Virus record (IMG/VR): IMGVR_UViG_3300044797_000025
Location: 1-38,190 of that record
Length of the DNA stretch: 38,190 bases
Source of the DNA: a virus
Reading direction: 5' to 3' (one strand)
Both the position numbers and the translations under genes were made by a program. The stretch's first letter is position 1; every line of letters begins with the position of its first letter. The notes below the pieces were generated by a model, which ran no database searches, was not told the DNA's origin, and saw nothing but the letters and a program-made list of their open reading frames with translations. Shown here piece after piece: positions 32,849-38,190 of the stretch.

Positions 32849-33101
32849 TCTTCCCCCCTTCCAATTCGGCGGCTTGTATGCTTTTAACCATACAGCACAT
32901 GGGGCAATTATCTCCCCGCATATCAGGATAAGGCATCGCTTCACAACGTGGAAGAACTTTAATTGCCGAGCTGATTGCGTCTATCATTTTATCCCGTTGC
33001 ATCAAAATTGACTTTAAAAGAGAGATTTTCACAGACAACCATCCTGCTTGATTTGTGCATTCGGCAATCTGTAACTCTAAGCGTGTTATTTCAGATATCA
33101 T
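32835..33101 (-). CDS. Coiled-coil Cys-containing protein, 88 aa
   Basis: ATG 33101 with CAGGAG seven to eight bases upstream starts MISEITRLELQIAECTNQAG. A helical first half with heptads, then RCEAMPYPDMRGDNCPMCCM, a possible metal site. A frame from 33125 lacks a good site. Function unknown. Confidence 0.6.
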   Translation of the reverse strand: MISEITRLELQIAECTNQAGWLSVKISLLKSILMQRDKMIDAISSAIKVLPRCEAMPYPDMRGDNCPMCCMVKSIQAAELEGGKSDSD

Positions 33102-33139
33102 CTTCTTGCTCCTGAGTGTCCGCAATTTTTACAAGCTCG

Positions 33140-33199
33140 CTATACACCGTCAACCGGGTGGCGGGGTATTGACCATTTACTCATTTCGAGGTCGGTCAT
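33140..33199 (-). CDS. Possible 19-aa frame in the gene-poor gap
   Basis: MTDLEMSKWSIPRHPVDGV, its ATG overlapping the 22-aa membrane gene's TGA. Another tiny frame (33091-33147, 18 codons from GTG) follows. They fill the 33102-33263 gap as a chain of overlaps, but none is supported beyond that. Confidence 0.2.
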   Translation of the reverse strand: MTDLEMSKWSIPRHPVDGV

Positions 33200-33264
33200 A
33201 AATCGCACAAAACAGCTAACAATGTGAATACGCCCAGCAAAATGACTTTAATCCAATAGGTCAT
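33196..33264 (-). CDS. Membrane microprotein, 22 aa
   Basis: MTYWIKVILLGVFTLLAVLC plus two residues: one transmembrane helix. Its ATG overlaps the stop of the 33264 gene (TGATG), and its TGA overlaps the next ATG. Confidence 0.4.
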   Translation of the reverse strand: MTYWIKVILLGVFTLLAVLCDL

Positions 33265-33542
33265 CACGCCGCCCCCCGCGCGGATAAGAGCAACAGCACC
33301 AACGGCGCTATAACACACCCAAACGTCACGGCATGAGCGTTATAGTTCTCATCGGCAAACCTCTCCCAATCATGCAGATCGCCTAACGGATGCTCGCCAT
33401 TCACATCAAACGGTTCGTCGCCCACGCGATTGATTTCCTTTGCCTCATACTTCGTTTCCCATTGCTGTCGCCATTTCCAATACAACAAATCCATCCGCTG
33501 TAAATCGTCGTCCGTCACGGGGTCAGTTTTCAGGCTGAACAT
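33264..33542 (-). CDS. Tail-anchored hypothetical protein, 92 aa
   Basis: ATG 33542 with GAGGTG upstream starts MFSLKTDPVTDDDLQRMDLL. Charged helical body and a C-terminal hydrophobic segment (FGCVIAPLVLLLLSA). A longer frame from 33683 overlaps the replication gene deeply and is rejected. Function unknown. Confidence 0.6.
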   Translation of the reverse strand: MFSLKTDPVTDDDLQRMDLLYWKWRQQWETKYEAKEINRVGDEPFDVNGEHPLGDLHDWERFADENYNAHAVTFGCVIAPLVLLLLSARGAA

Positions 33543-34275
33543 CCGGCACACCTCGAAGCCTTGCAAATATCTCCCTCTCAGCTTTGGATCTAATTGCATC
33601 TCGTCCTCTTTGGCTCTCAAGCTCTTGCGCTCGCTTTCGTTCAGCAGCCTGTTGGTCAATGCTCTTGCTGCGTATGGCTCCATTGGTTTGGTCCCCCATG
33701 ATTTGTTTGTAAATATCCTCCTGCATCTTGAAACTGAGCTGAAACTTCTTTAACCCCATTGCAATCGCCGCCATGCCGTTTTGCCGCTGGCTCGCCGTTT
33801 GCCGTTGCCAAAAATCCACAAAAAAAGAAAGCGCCTCTTCTTCTTTTCTTTGTTCTCTTTGTTGTATTTGTTCTAACTGTGTTGATGACGTGTTAGGCAT
33901 TTGTTGTTCATTTGTGCCCCCGCGTGTTACCTTACGTGTTGGTATTTCTTGATAGTCATTGTATTTTAGAATCGTTATTTGTGTTATCCTACCTGTTACT
34001 GCGCGTGTTAGAAATTGCATGTTGCTAAGATTCAGGAGCGCAGTCCGAACGCTTTGAGACGATAATCTTGAAGCCATTTCTAGGTTTTTAAACGTCGTGA
34101 CAAAGGACCCACGTGGTATCAATTGTGATTTATGTGTTGATTTATTGAACCATTGTTGATCTTGCCAGTTTGCCATAAACAGACATGTAACCATGAGCCT
34201 AAGCGTTTGATCTGTGGCTGTCCATATGTCACTAGCCATTAATTTTCGGTGTAAACAGATGAATCCGTCACGCAA
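33523..34275 (-). CDS. Replication-initiator-like winged-helix protein, 250 aa
   Basis: TTG 34275 has AGGAGGT upstream; the longer frame from 34449 runs back through the methyltransferase and is rejected. Residues about 1-110 match the phage replication-protein head: GFICLHRKLMASDIWTATDQ, LIPRGSFVTTFKNLEMAS, SVRTALLNLSNMQFL and LKYNDYQ. This wing-helix domain binds origins and loads helicase in phage O- or DnaD-like systems. The rest is charged helix. The helicase or loader is not seen here. Confidence 0.7.
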   Translation of the reverse strand: MRDGFICLHRKLMASDIWTATDQTLRLMVTCLFMANWQDQQWFNKSTHKSQLIPRGSFVTTFKNLEMASRLSSQSVRTALLNLSNMQFLTRAVTGRITQITILKYNDYQEIPTRKVTRGGTNEQQMPNTSSTQLEQIQQREQRKEEEALSFFVDFWQRQTASQRQNGMAAIAMGLKKFQLSFKMQEDIYKQIMGDQTNGAIRSKSIDQQAAERKRAQELESQRGRDAIRSKAEREIFARLRGVPDVQPEN

Positions 34276-34873
34276 GTGGAAGTACCTCCTGACGTAGTCT
34301 CTTAACCGCAATCTCGCAGTACTTTTCTTCAATCTCAATGCCGATAGCTTTACGGCCCAGGTCTTTAGCGGCGCGCAGGGTGGTGCCGGAGCCCATGAAG
34401 GGGTCGAGGATGGTTCCTGTGGTTCGAGATTCTTGAATGCTCCAGACAATTAATTCAAGAGGCTTTTCTGTAGGGTGTCCGAAATTGTTTCTTCCGACTG
34501 GAGCAGAGAAGCATTGAATAGGTCTATCAGCACTCGTCCAAGCCAATTCGCATTGGCCCATTGTTGGCACAGCATTTAGTTTATTCCAGACGAACCAACA
34601 GCGACTAGGAGGAAGTGGGAAATAATTTCCTCCCCATACAACAATCGAATTTGCGCTCTTCATCATAAATGTCAAATCGGGAGCGTCTACGTCCCATTCG
34701 TTTCCGTTACAAAGTAACGTCCAATGTCCTTGACCTTTACCCCCTTTCATTACTCTGCCAATTCCATAAGGGGGATCAGTCAATATCAAATCTACTTTGT
34801 CCAGGGTAGGAAGGATATCTCTACAATCCCCATGATAGATCGTAATGCCGGGTTCTTCGTAGTAGGGTTTCAT
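34268..34873 (-). CDS. DNA methyltransferase (N6-adenine or N4-cytosine), 201 aa
   Basis: Two hallmark motifs in beta-class order: TDPPYG (32-37) and DPFMGSGTT (157-165), with HPTEKPLELI (133-142) between them, as in the N6_N4_Mtase family. ATG 34873 overlaps the previous stop. Target sequence cannot be read. It may protect phage DNA or mark it for packaging. The first eight residues (MKPYYEEP) are repeated at the start of the preceding 61-aa frame. Confidence 0.9.
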   Translation of the reverse strand: MKPYYEEPGITIYHGDCRDILPTLDKVDLILTDPPYGIGRVMKGGKGQGHWTLLCNGNEWDVDAPDLTFMMKSANSIVVWGGNYFPLPPSRCWFVWNKLNAVPTMGQCELAWTSADRPIQCFSAPVGRNNFGHPTEKPLELIVWSIQESRTTGTILDPFMGSGTTLRAAKDLGRKAIGIEIEEKYCEIAVKRLRQEVLPLA

Positions 34874-35055
34874 TTCCTAGAAATAGCTTCTTGTTCACAA
34901 ACTTTTATTGAAGCTCTCCATAGAAGGTCTAAAGCGATGCGCCGTTTTATCCAAGGGATTCGTGTTTTAAAAAAAAGCCTATCGTGGGTTGTGACGATTC
35001 GGTACCAAAGGGATGGTCCGTTATAGATAGGAGGTTCTTCGTAATATGGTTTCAA
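34870..35055 (-). CDS. 61-aa protein sharing its start with the methyltransferase
   Basis: Begins MKPYYEEPPIYNGPSLWYRI. The first eight residues equal those of the next gene, at differing codons. The rest is basic and unlike a methyltransferase. Its TGA overlaps the methyltransferase ATG. It may be a degenerate partial copy or a small gene that captured a start. Confidence 0.5.
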   Translation of the reverse strand: MKPYYEEPPIYNGPSLWYRIVTTHDRLFFKTRIPWIKRRIALDLLWRASIKVCEQEAISRK

Positions 35056-35059
35056 GGCG

Positions 35060-35224
35060 CTACGCCGCCTGAGGTGGAGTGATCATAGCCTTCGCTGCAT
35101 CCTTAATCTTCTTCTTGAGAGCGTTGTGATACGCGTCCCTGCATTTCATCGAGCAGTACTTCGCCCAATAGACTCGACTCTTTCGTTCAATCCCGCAATG
35201 AGCACAATAATATGTTTTTTCCAT
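35060..35224 (-). CDS. Small zinc-ribbon protein, 54 aa
   Basis: ATG 35224 starts MEKTYYCAHCGIERKSRVYW and goes on to YCSMKCRDAYHN. The CxxC and CxxxC pairs fit a zinc ribbon. AAGGG is very close to the ATG. It is the first gene of the minus-strand transcript from the divergent control region. Confidence 0.6.
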   Translation of the reverse strand: MEKTYYCAHCGIERKSRVYWAKYCSMKCRDAYHNALKKKIKDAAKAMITPPQAA

Positions 35225-35247
35225 ACCCTTATAGTACCACAAACACC

Positions 35248-35276
35248 ATCATGTGTCTATAGGTCTTTAGGCTCAA
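35248..35276 (-). promoter_or_regulatory. Candidate minus-strand promoter
   Basis: TTGAGC and CATGAT separated by 17 bases on the minus strand, in front of the minus operon. Both are imperfect matches to the sigma-70 pattern. Confidence 0.4.
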
Positions 35277-35300
35277 AACACAATTATGTTAAAATAGTTC

Positions 35301-35329
35301 TTGACACCTGATACTTGATCGTGTAAGCT
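35301..35329 (+). promoter_or_regulatory. Candidate plus-strand promoter
   Basis: A perfect TTGACA (35301-35306), 17-base spacer and a weak TAAGCT (35324-35329). The expected start of RNA is close to base 35336, the ATG itself, which would give a leaderless or nearly leaderless message. Confidence 0.5.
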
Positions 35330-35335
35330 ATAGGC

Positions 35336-35449
35336 ATGAAAGAAATTAAGCGCCCCGCATGGATCATCAAGATGTACTGGATGGAACAAATCGTGATCGA
35401 AGAGACGGCGGAGATGCTTGATCCGATCTACTTAAAGCAGGCGGCATGA
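35336..35449 (+). CDS. Small hypothetical protein, 37 aa
   Basis: MKEIKRPAWIIKMYWMEQIV then a helical tail. First plus gene after the control region; its TGA overlaps the next ATG. No domain. Confidence 0.55.
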   Translation: MKEIKRPAWIIKMYWMEQIVIEETAEMLDPIYLKQAA

Positions 35450-35763
35450 AAACTCAATCACACACGCCGTTGCCGTGGAAATATACTCCAGATTCAAAGG
35501 AAAAAGATGGATTATGGGATGTTATTGTAGGAGCTAACGGAGAACAAGTTATTTATGGCATAGCCTACGAAGGTTGTTCTTTTGAAAATGAAGAAGCAGA
35601 CGCCGCCTTCATCGTCCGCGCGGTTAATGCTCATGAGGAATTGCTTCAAATGCTTCATGTTTTCATCGACCAAATTGACGGCGATATTATGGCTACGCAG
35701 TTTTTTGATTCAACATTTGTAAATAAGGCTAAGCAAGCCATCGCCGAAGCGGAGGGCCGATAA
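35446..35763 (+). CDS. Phage protein of the HTPLPW type, 105 aa
   Basis: HTPLPWKYTP at the start and ADAAFIVRAVNAHEELLQML are recognisable marks of a widespread family of phage early proteins of unknown function. Compact alpha/beta layout. ATGA overlap with the preceding gene. Confidence 0.8.
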   Translation: MKTQSHTPLPWKYTPDSKEKDGLWDVIVGANGEQVIYGIAYEGCSFENEEADAAFIVRAVNAHEELLQMLHVFIDQIDGDIMATQFFDSTFVNKAKQAIAEAEGR

Positions 35764-35764
35764 C

Positions 35765-35899
35765 ATGACGGCTAAACAGATTTGGCAGTGGTTGGCAGAA
35801 GCGTTGGAGGCTAAACACCTATTAAAGAAGCATCACCCATTACTGTATCAATGCTGTTGCTCCGAATGCCAATGGGCTGATAAAGAAATGCTTCGATGA
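35765..35899 (+). CDS. Small Cys/His protein, 44 aa
   Basis: MTAKQIWQWLAEALEAKHLL then KKHHPLLYQCCCSECQW. Cys and His clusters suggest metal binding. TGA overlaps the next ATG. Confidence 0.5.
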   Translation: MTAKQIWQWLAEALEAKHLLKKHHPLLYQCCCSECQWADKEMLR

Positions 35900-36036
35900 A
35901 CGACCACCTAGACGCTTGGAACAAACTGCGCGACGAGATGGAACGGCAAGACAAGCACCCAATGGATTTAGCAATAGCGCGAATGCGCTTTGAGGTTGCA
36001 TCAGCCCTCTACTGGGCAAAGGAGATCCGCAAATGA
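35896..36036 (+). CDS. Small helical protein, 46 aa
   Basis: MNDHLDAWNKLRDEMERQDK then an amphipathic helix to AKEIRK. ATGA overlaps on both sides. Function unknown. Confidence 0.5.
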   Translation: MNDHLDAWNKLRDEMERQDKHPMDLAIARMRFEVASALYWAKEIRK

Positions 36037-36221
36037 ATAACGATGACACCTACGGATCAACAATACGCGAGCACATGAAAAAGTCCATGAGCCAGCCATT
36101 CCAGTCGCTTAATCGCCGTAAGCCTCACTCTGACAAATGGGCGTGGGTGACGTTGGCGATTATTGCCATGACGATTGCAATTCCTGTCGCTCACACGATT
36201 TACCTGGCGACGCACCGATGA
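36033..36221 (+). CDS. Tail-anchored membrane protein, 62 aa
   Basis: A polar basic N-terminal 34 residues then one transmembrane segment (WVTLAIIAMTIAIPVAHTIY) at the C-terminus. ATG 36033 overlaps the previous TGA. Function unknown. Confidence 0.55.
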   Translation: MNNDDTYGSTIREHMKKSMSQPFQSLNRRKPHSDKWAWVTLAIIAMTIAIPVAHTIYLATHR

Positions 36222-36346
36222 TTATTCATTGCCCGATCTGCGGCAAAGAGGATGGTGTGACGCATGGCGATCAGCTTTGGAAGGATACAGTCTGTGAGGA
36301 TTGTAAGAAATGGCTGGAAGAACAGGAGAAATCAAATGCCGCCTAA
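36218..36346 (+). CDS. Small zinc-ribbon protein, 42 aa
   Basis: MIIHCPICGKEDGVTHGDQL then CEDCKKWLEE: two CxxC pairs, a minimal zinc ribbon. ATGA overlap with the membrane gene. A frame from 36137 is longer but unsupported. Confidence 0.6.
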   Translation: MIIHCPICGKEDGVTHGDQLWKDTVCEDCKKWLEEQEKSNAA

Positions 36347-36449
36347 ACTCGATTTAGAAGTGGATGCCGTAATAGAACTTGAAATCGACCATTGGATCGA
36401 GAAGAAACAGCGCGAAGAACAACTGGAATTGATTGAGGAAGAATTATGA
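36336..36449 (+). CDS. Small acidic helical protein, 37 aa
   Basis: AGGAG stands about eight bases before ATG 36336. MPPKLDLEVDAVIELEIDHW then EEQLELIEEEL. Strongly acidic helix; overlaps neighbours. Function unknown. Confidence 0.5.
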   Translation: MPPKLDLEVDAVIELEIDHWIEKKQREEQLELIEEEL

Positions 36450-36937
36450 ACATCCTCGACAACGAATTGGTGCTGAAGTATTTCAAATGTAAGTGCTATA
36501 TGCCGTTTGACAACATACGAAAAAAACATGGGCCAAATATGGTAGATGAATGCAAAGCATTGAAAATTCTGACCGCCATGCAACAGCCCATCCGAAAAGG
36601 GGAAAAGTATTTATATATCGGAGCAATTGGTGGAATTGTAGAGGCTGAAGCAGTCGCCGATGATAACGGTCCTCATACTAATATGCTTCGCCTCCCCGAC
36701 GAGTTTCAGAAGCAGGAGAAAAATGCCGAGGATTTCCCAGATTGTAAGAAAGAAGAAATAACGTGGCAGGGAGAATTCCAAGGGAAAAAGATTATCATGA
36801 CCGCACACCATGTGATCTGGTTGGAAGAAAAGCCCGCGCTGGCGAGGAAAGAGAATAAAATTAATACAAATTGTGTATGCATCTGTCATGTTCAGGGCTA
36901 TGGTGGTAATTGTCCTCAATGTTCCGCTAACCACTAA
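36446..36937 (+). CDS. Hypothetical protein with C-terminal Cys cluster, 163 aa
   Basis: MNILDNELVLKYFKCKCYMP begins it; a middle part with GEKYLYIGAIGGIVEA is beta-type, and the end CVCICHVQGYGGNCPQCSAN is a likely metal-binding finger. Base composition is AT-richer than the late genes. Domain not recognised. Confidence 0.65.
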   Translation: MNILDNELVLKYFKCKCYMPFDNIRKKHGPNMVDECKALKILTAMQQPIRKGEKYLYIGAIGGIVEAEAVADDNGPHTNMLRLPDEFQKQEKNAEDFPDCKKEEITWQGEFQGKKIIMTAHHVIWLEEKPALARKENKINTNCVCICHVQGYGGNCPQCSANH

Positions 36938-36979
36938 TTTTAAATAAGCCGCGAGGCTATAAAGCGCAAAGGAGACACC

Positions 36980-37864
36980 ATGGTACTAAAAGGACGTAAG
37001 CCGGAACTGATCGCGTCGCCAAAAATAAAGATGTGTATATTCGGAAGTTATAAGACTTGGAAAACACGATTCGCACTTCAATGGCCTTCGACATATTACA
37101 TTGACGTTGAATCTGGCGCTAAATTGCCTTTGTATAAACAAGACTTAATAAAAAACGGAGGGATCTATTTTGGTCCAGAAGATGGAGCGCAAGATTTTAG
37201 TTTAGTTCTTACAGAAGTCCGAAACCTTCTCACAACAAAGCATGACAGAAAAACCCTAGTCATTGACTCTGTTTCAGAATTGGAAGGGGTCAGTATTGCC
37301 AAAGAAGAAGAACGGCTTGACGATGCAAAAAAAGAAGCAAAGTTTGGGGCTCAAAAGAAGCCAGCCATTAAAAGCATGAGAAGATTATTTAACTACATTC
37401 GATCCATTGACATGAATGTGATTCTTTTGGCACATGCCAAAGATCAATGGGAAGGAGTTGGCGAAGATCGAAAACCAACAGGTAAAACTTATGATGGGTG
37501 GGATAAGATCGGCCACAAAATTGATCTTCTTTGTGAATCAAAGCTTGTTGATGGTCAAGGTCAAATGGTTGTTAAGGGGAGCCGATACGAAGCATTCCCA
37601 ATAGGCCGTACAATCCCAATGGATTATTCCGTATTTAGCCAAATGTACGGAAAAGAAATAATTGAAAAGCCAGTAGTACCTATAGTTCCATCAACACCCG
37701 AACAAGTCGCAGAAATTGCAAGACTTATCGGACTTCTGAAAATATCAGAAGAAGAATCTGATAAATGGCTTGCCAAAGCCGAAGCAGAAGAGATTGAAGA
37801 TTTATCACAAGAACATGCGGAAAAAATACTGTCATTTTTAAATGACAAAGTGAGAGGTAAATAA
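36980..37864 (+). CDS. Sak4-like RecA-fold ATPase (AAA_24), 294 aa
   Basis: AAAGGAGACACC precedes ATG 36980. P-loop FGSYKTWKTRFAL (21-33), a Walker B TLVIDS (92-97) and a third strand NVILLAH (146-152), in the order of the AAA_24 family of phage recombinases (Sak4). The glycine before the P-loop Lys is Trp28-like (KTWKT), a departure from GKT that is seen in part of the family as I recall. Promotes strand annealing or exchange during replication. The next gene is its likely partner. Confidence 0.75.
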   Translation: MVLKGRKPELIASPKIKMCIFGSYKTWKTRFALQWPSTYYIDVESGAKLPLYKQDLIKNGGIYFGPEDGAQDFSLVLTEVRNLLTTKHDRKTLVIDSVSELEGVSIAKEEERLDDAKKEAKFGAQKKPAIKSMRRLFNYIRSIDMNVILLAHAKDQWEGVGEDRKPTGKTYDGWDKIGHKIDLLCESKLVDGQGQMVVKGSRYEAFPIGRTIPMDYSVFSQMYGKEIIEKPVVPIVPSTPEQVAEIARLIGLLKISEEESDKWLAKAEAEEIEDLSQEHAEKILSFLNDKVRGK

Positions 37865-37866
37865 CA

Positions 37867-38190
37867 ATGAGCTTAGAAGAAACAGATACGACGGGATTTG
37901 AAAAAAAACCTATTCCGGGCGGTGAAGATACATTTAAGGTGCTAAGTGTTAATCGTGTGGAGAAGGTTAAAGGGCTTTACGAATGGCAATTAGAAAATTC
38001 TAAAGGCGATGATTACCAGCACAATATGTTCGCCAATGAAATGGGTGATTTGCTTCGTATTTTAGGATGCAATGAGACAAGCAAAAATAAGTTCTCTTGG
38101 GATACTGTCGCCGTCGAAGACAGGACATTTAAAGCTACGGTATCTCATGTTCCAGATAAAAAAGATGCCAATATCATTCGTCAAAAAATG
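37867..38190 (+). CDS. Probable ssDNA-binding partner (DUF669-like), truncated by the window
   Basis: ATG 37867 lies two bases after the recombinase stop. MSLEETDTTGFEKKPIPGGE then DTFKVLSVNRVEKVKGLYEW and DLLRILGCNE look like the single-strand-binding protein found beside Sak4 in phages (DUF669-type). At least 108 codons are present and the frame runs off the right edge. The family link is by pattern and by neighbour. Confidence 0.65.
   Translation, partial: MSLEETDTTGFEKKPIPGGEDTFKVLSVNRVEKVKGLYEWQLENSKGDDYQHNMFANEMGDLLRILGCNETSKNKFSWDTVAVEDRTFKATVSHVPDKKDANIIRQKM

Larger units (their letters stand above)
35225..35335. promoter_or_regulatory. Divergent control region
   Basis: 111 bases between the minus gene start 35224 and the plus gene start 35336. 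It contains promoter-like pairs on both strands and a short inverted repeat (ACAC with GTGT, 35244-35257). No gene is seen. This is the probable switch point between the two arms. Confidence 0.65.

Noticed and set aside
34276-34449. N-terminal extension of the replication-initiator frame
   Set aside because: Runs antisense-free but out of frame through the methyltransferase catalytic end; the TTG 34275 with AGGAGGT fits the domain start.
36938-36979. Small hairpin AGCC-GCGA-GGCT before the recombinase gene
   Set aside because: Only four base pairs with no U-run; too weak to call a terminator or riboswitch.
1-38190. tRNA genes, integrase, lysogeny repressor, reverse transcriptase (diversity-generating element), insertion sequence
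   Set aside because: I looked for their hallmarks in the proteins and gaps and saw none. The genome may continue outside the window, so this says nothing about the whole phage.

Overview
The window is a stretch of a tailed-phage genome, most likely a short-tailed (podovirus-type) phage of a Gram-negative-type host. Genes are packed with 1-17 base overlaps, mostly ATGA or TAATG junctions. There is a portal/scaffold/HK97-type capsid set, a P22 gp4-like head-tail connector and a gp10-like tail nozzle. No tape measure, tail tube or sheath is seen. The host phylum cannot be read from the sequence. A spanin-like protein and many Sec signal peptides point to a double-membrane host.

Layout. (1) 1-4143, plus strand: about sixteen small accessory genes of unknown function, interrupted by two arrays of a degenerate GTCGNN hexamer (1262-1597 and 1846-2091) with duplicated flanks. 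(2) 4131-6296, minus strand: a lysis-type cassette with a DUF1353 protein, small membrane proteins, an M15 peptidase endolysin, a zinc ribbon, a spanin-like protein and an XhlA-like protein. (3) 6297-12608, minus: fibre/spike region with two paralogous fibre-like proteins and a GH123/DUF4091-type glycoside hydrolase. All three begin with Sec signal peptides. (4) 12753-17824, minus: four large low-complexity proteins that look like internal virion (ejection) proteins. (5) 17824-28398, minus: tail base protein, nozzle, head-tail connector, decoration proteins, capsid, scaffold, two small secreted proteins and portal, with a strong terminator at 25418-25461. (6) 28395-32295, minus: small head/packaging genes, a KTSC-domain protein and both terminase subunits. 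(7) 32317-35224, minus: small early-type genes, a winged-helix replication-initiator-like protein and a DNA adenine/cytosine-N4 methyltransferase. (8) 35225-35335: divergent control region. (9) 35336-38190, plus: small early genes, then a Sak4-like RecA-fold ATPase and the start of its probable single-strand-binding partner, cut by the window end.

Morphogenesis genes follow the canonical podovirus order on one strand, read right to left: packaging, portal, scaffold, capsid, connector, nozzle, ejection, fibres, lysis. Recombination and accessory genes lie on the other strand. The two most unusual things are the structural-operon proteins with signal peptides and paired cysteines, including the glycoside hydrolase, and the paired hexamer arrays that stay open in nearly every frame. 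No integrase, repressor, polymerase, tRNA or CRISPR array was found. Function calls are from recognisable motifs read by eye; no database search was run.
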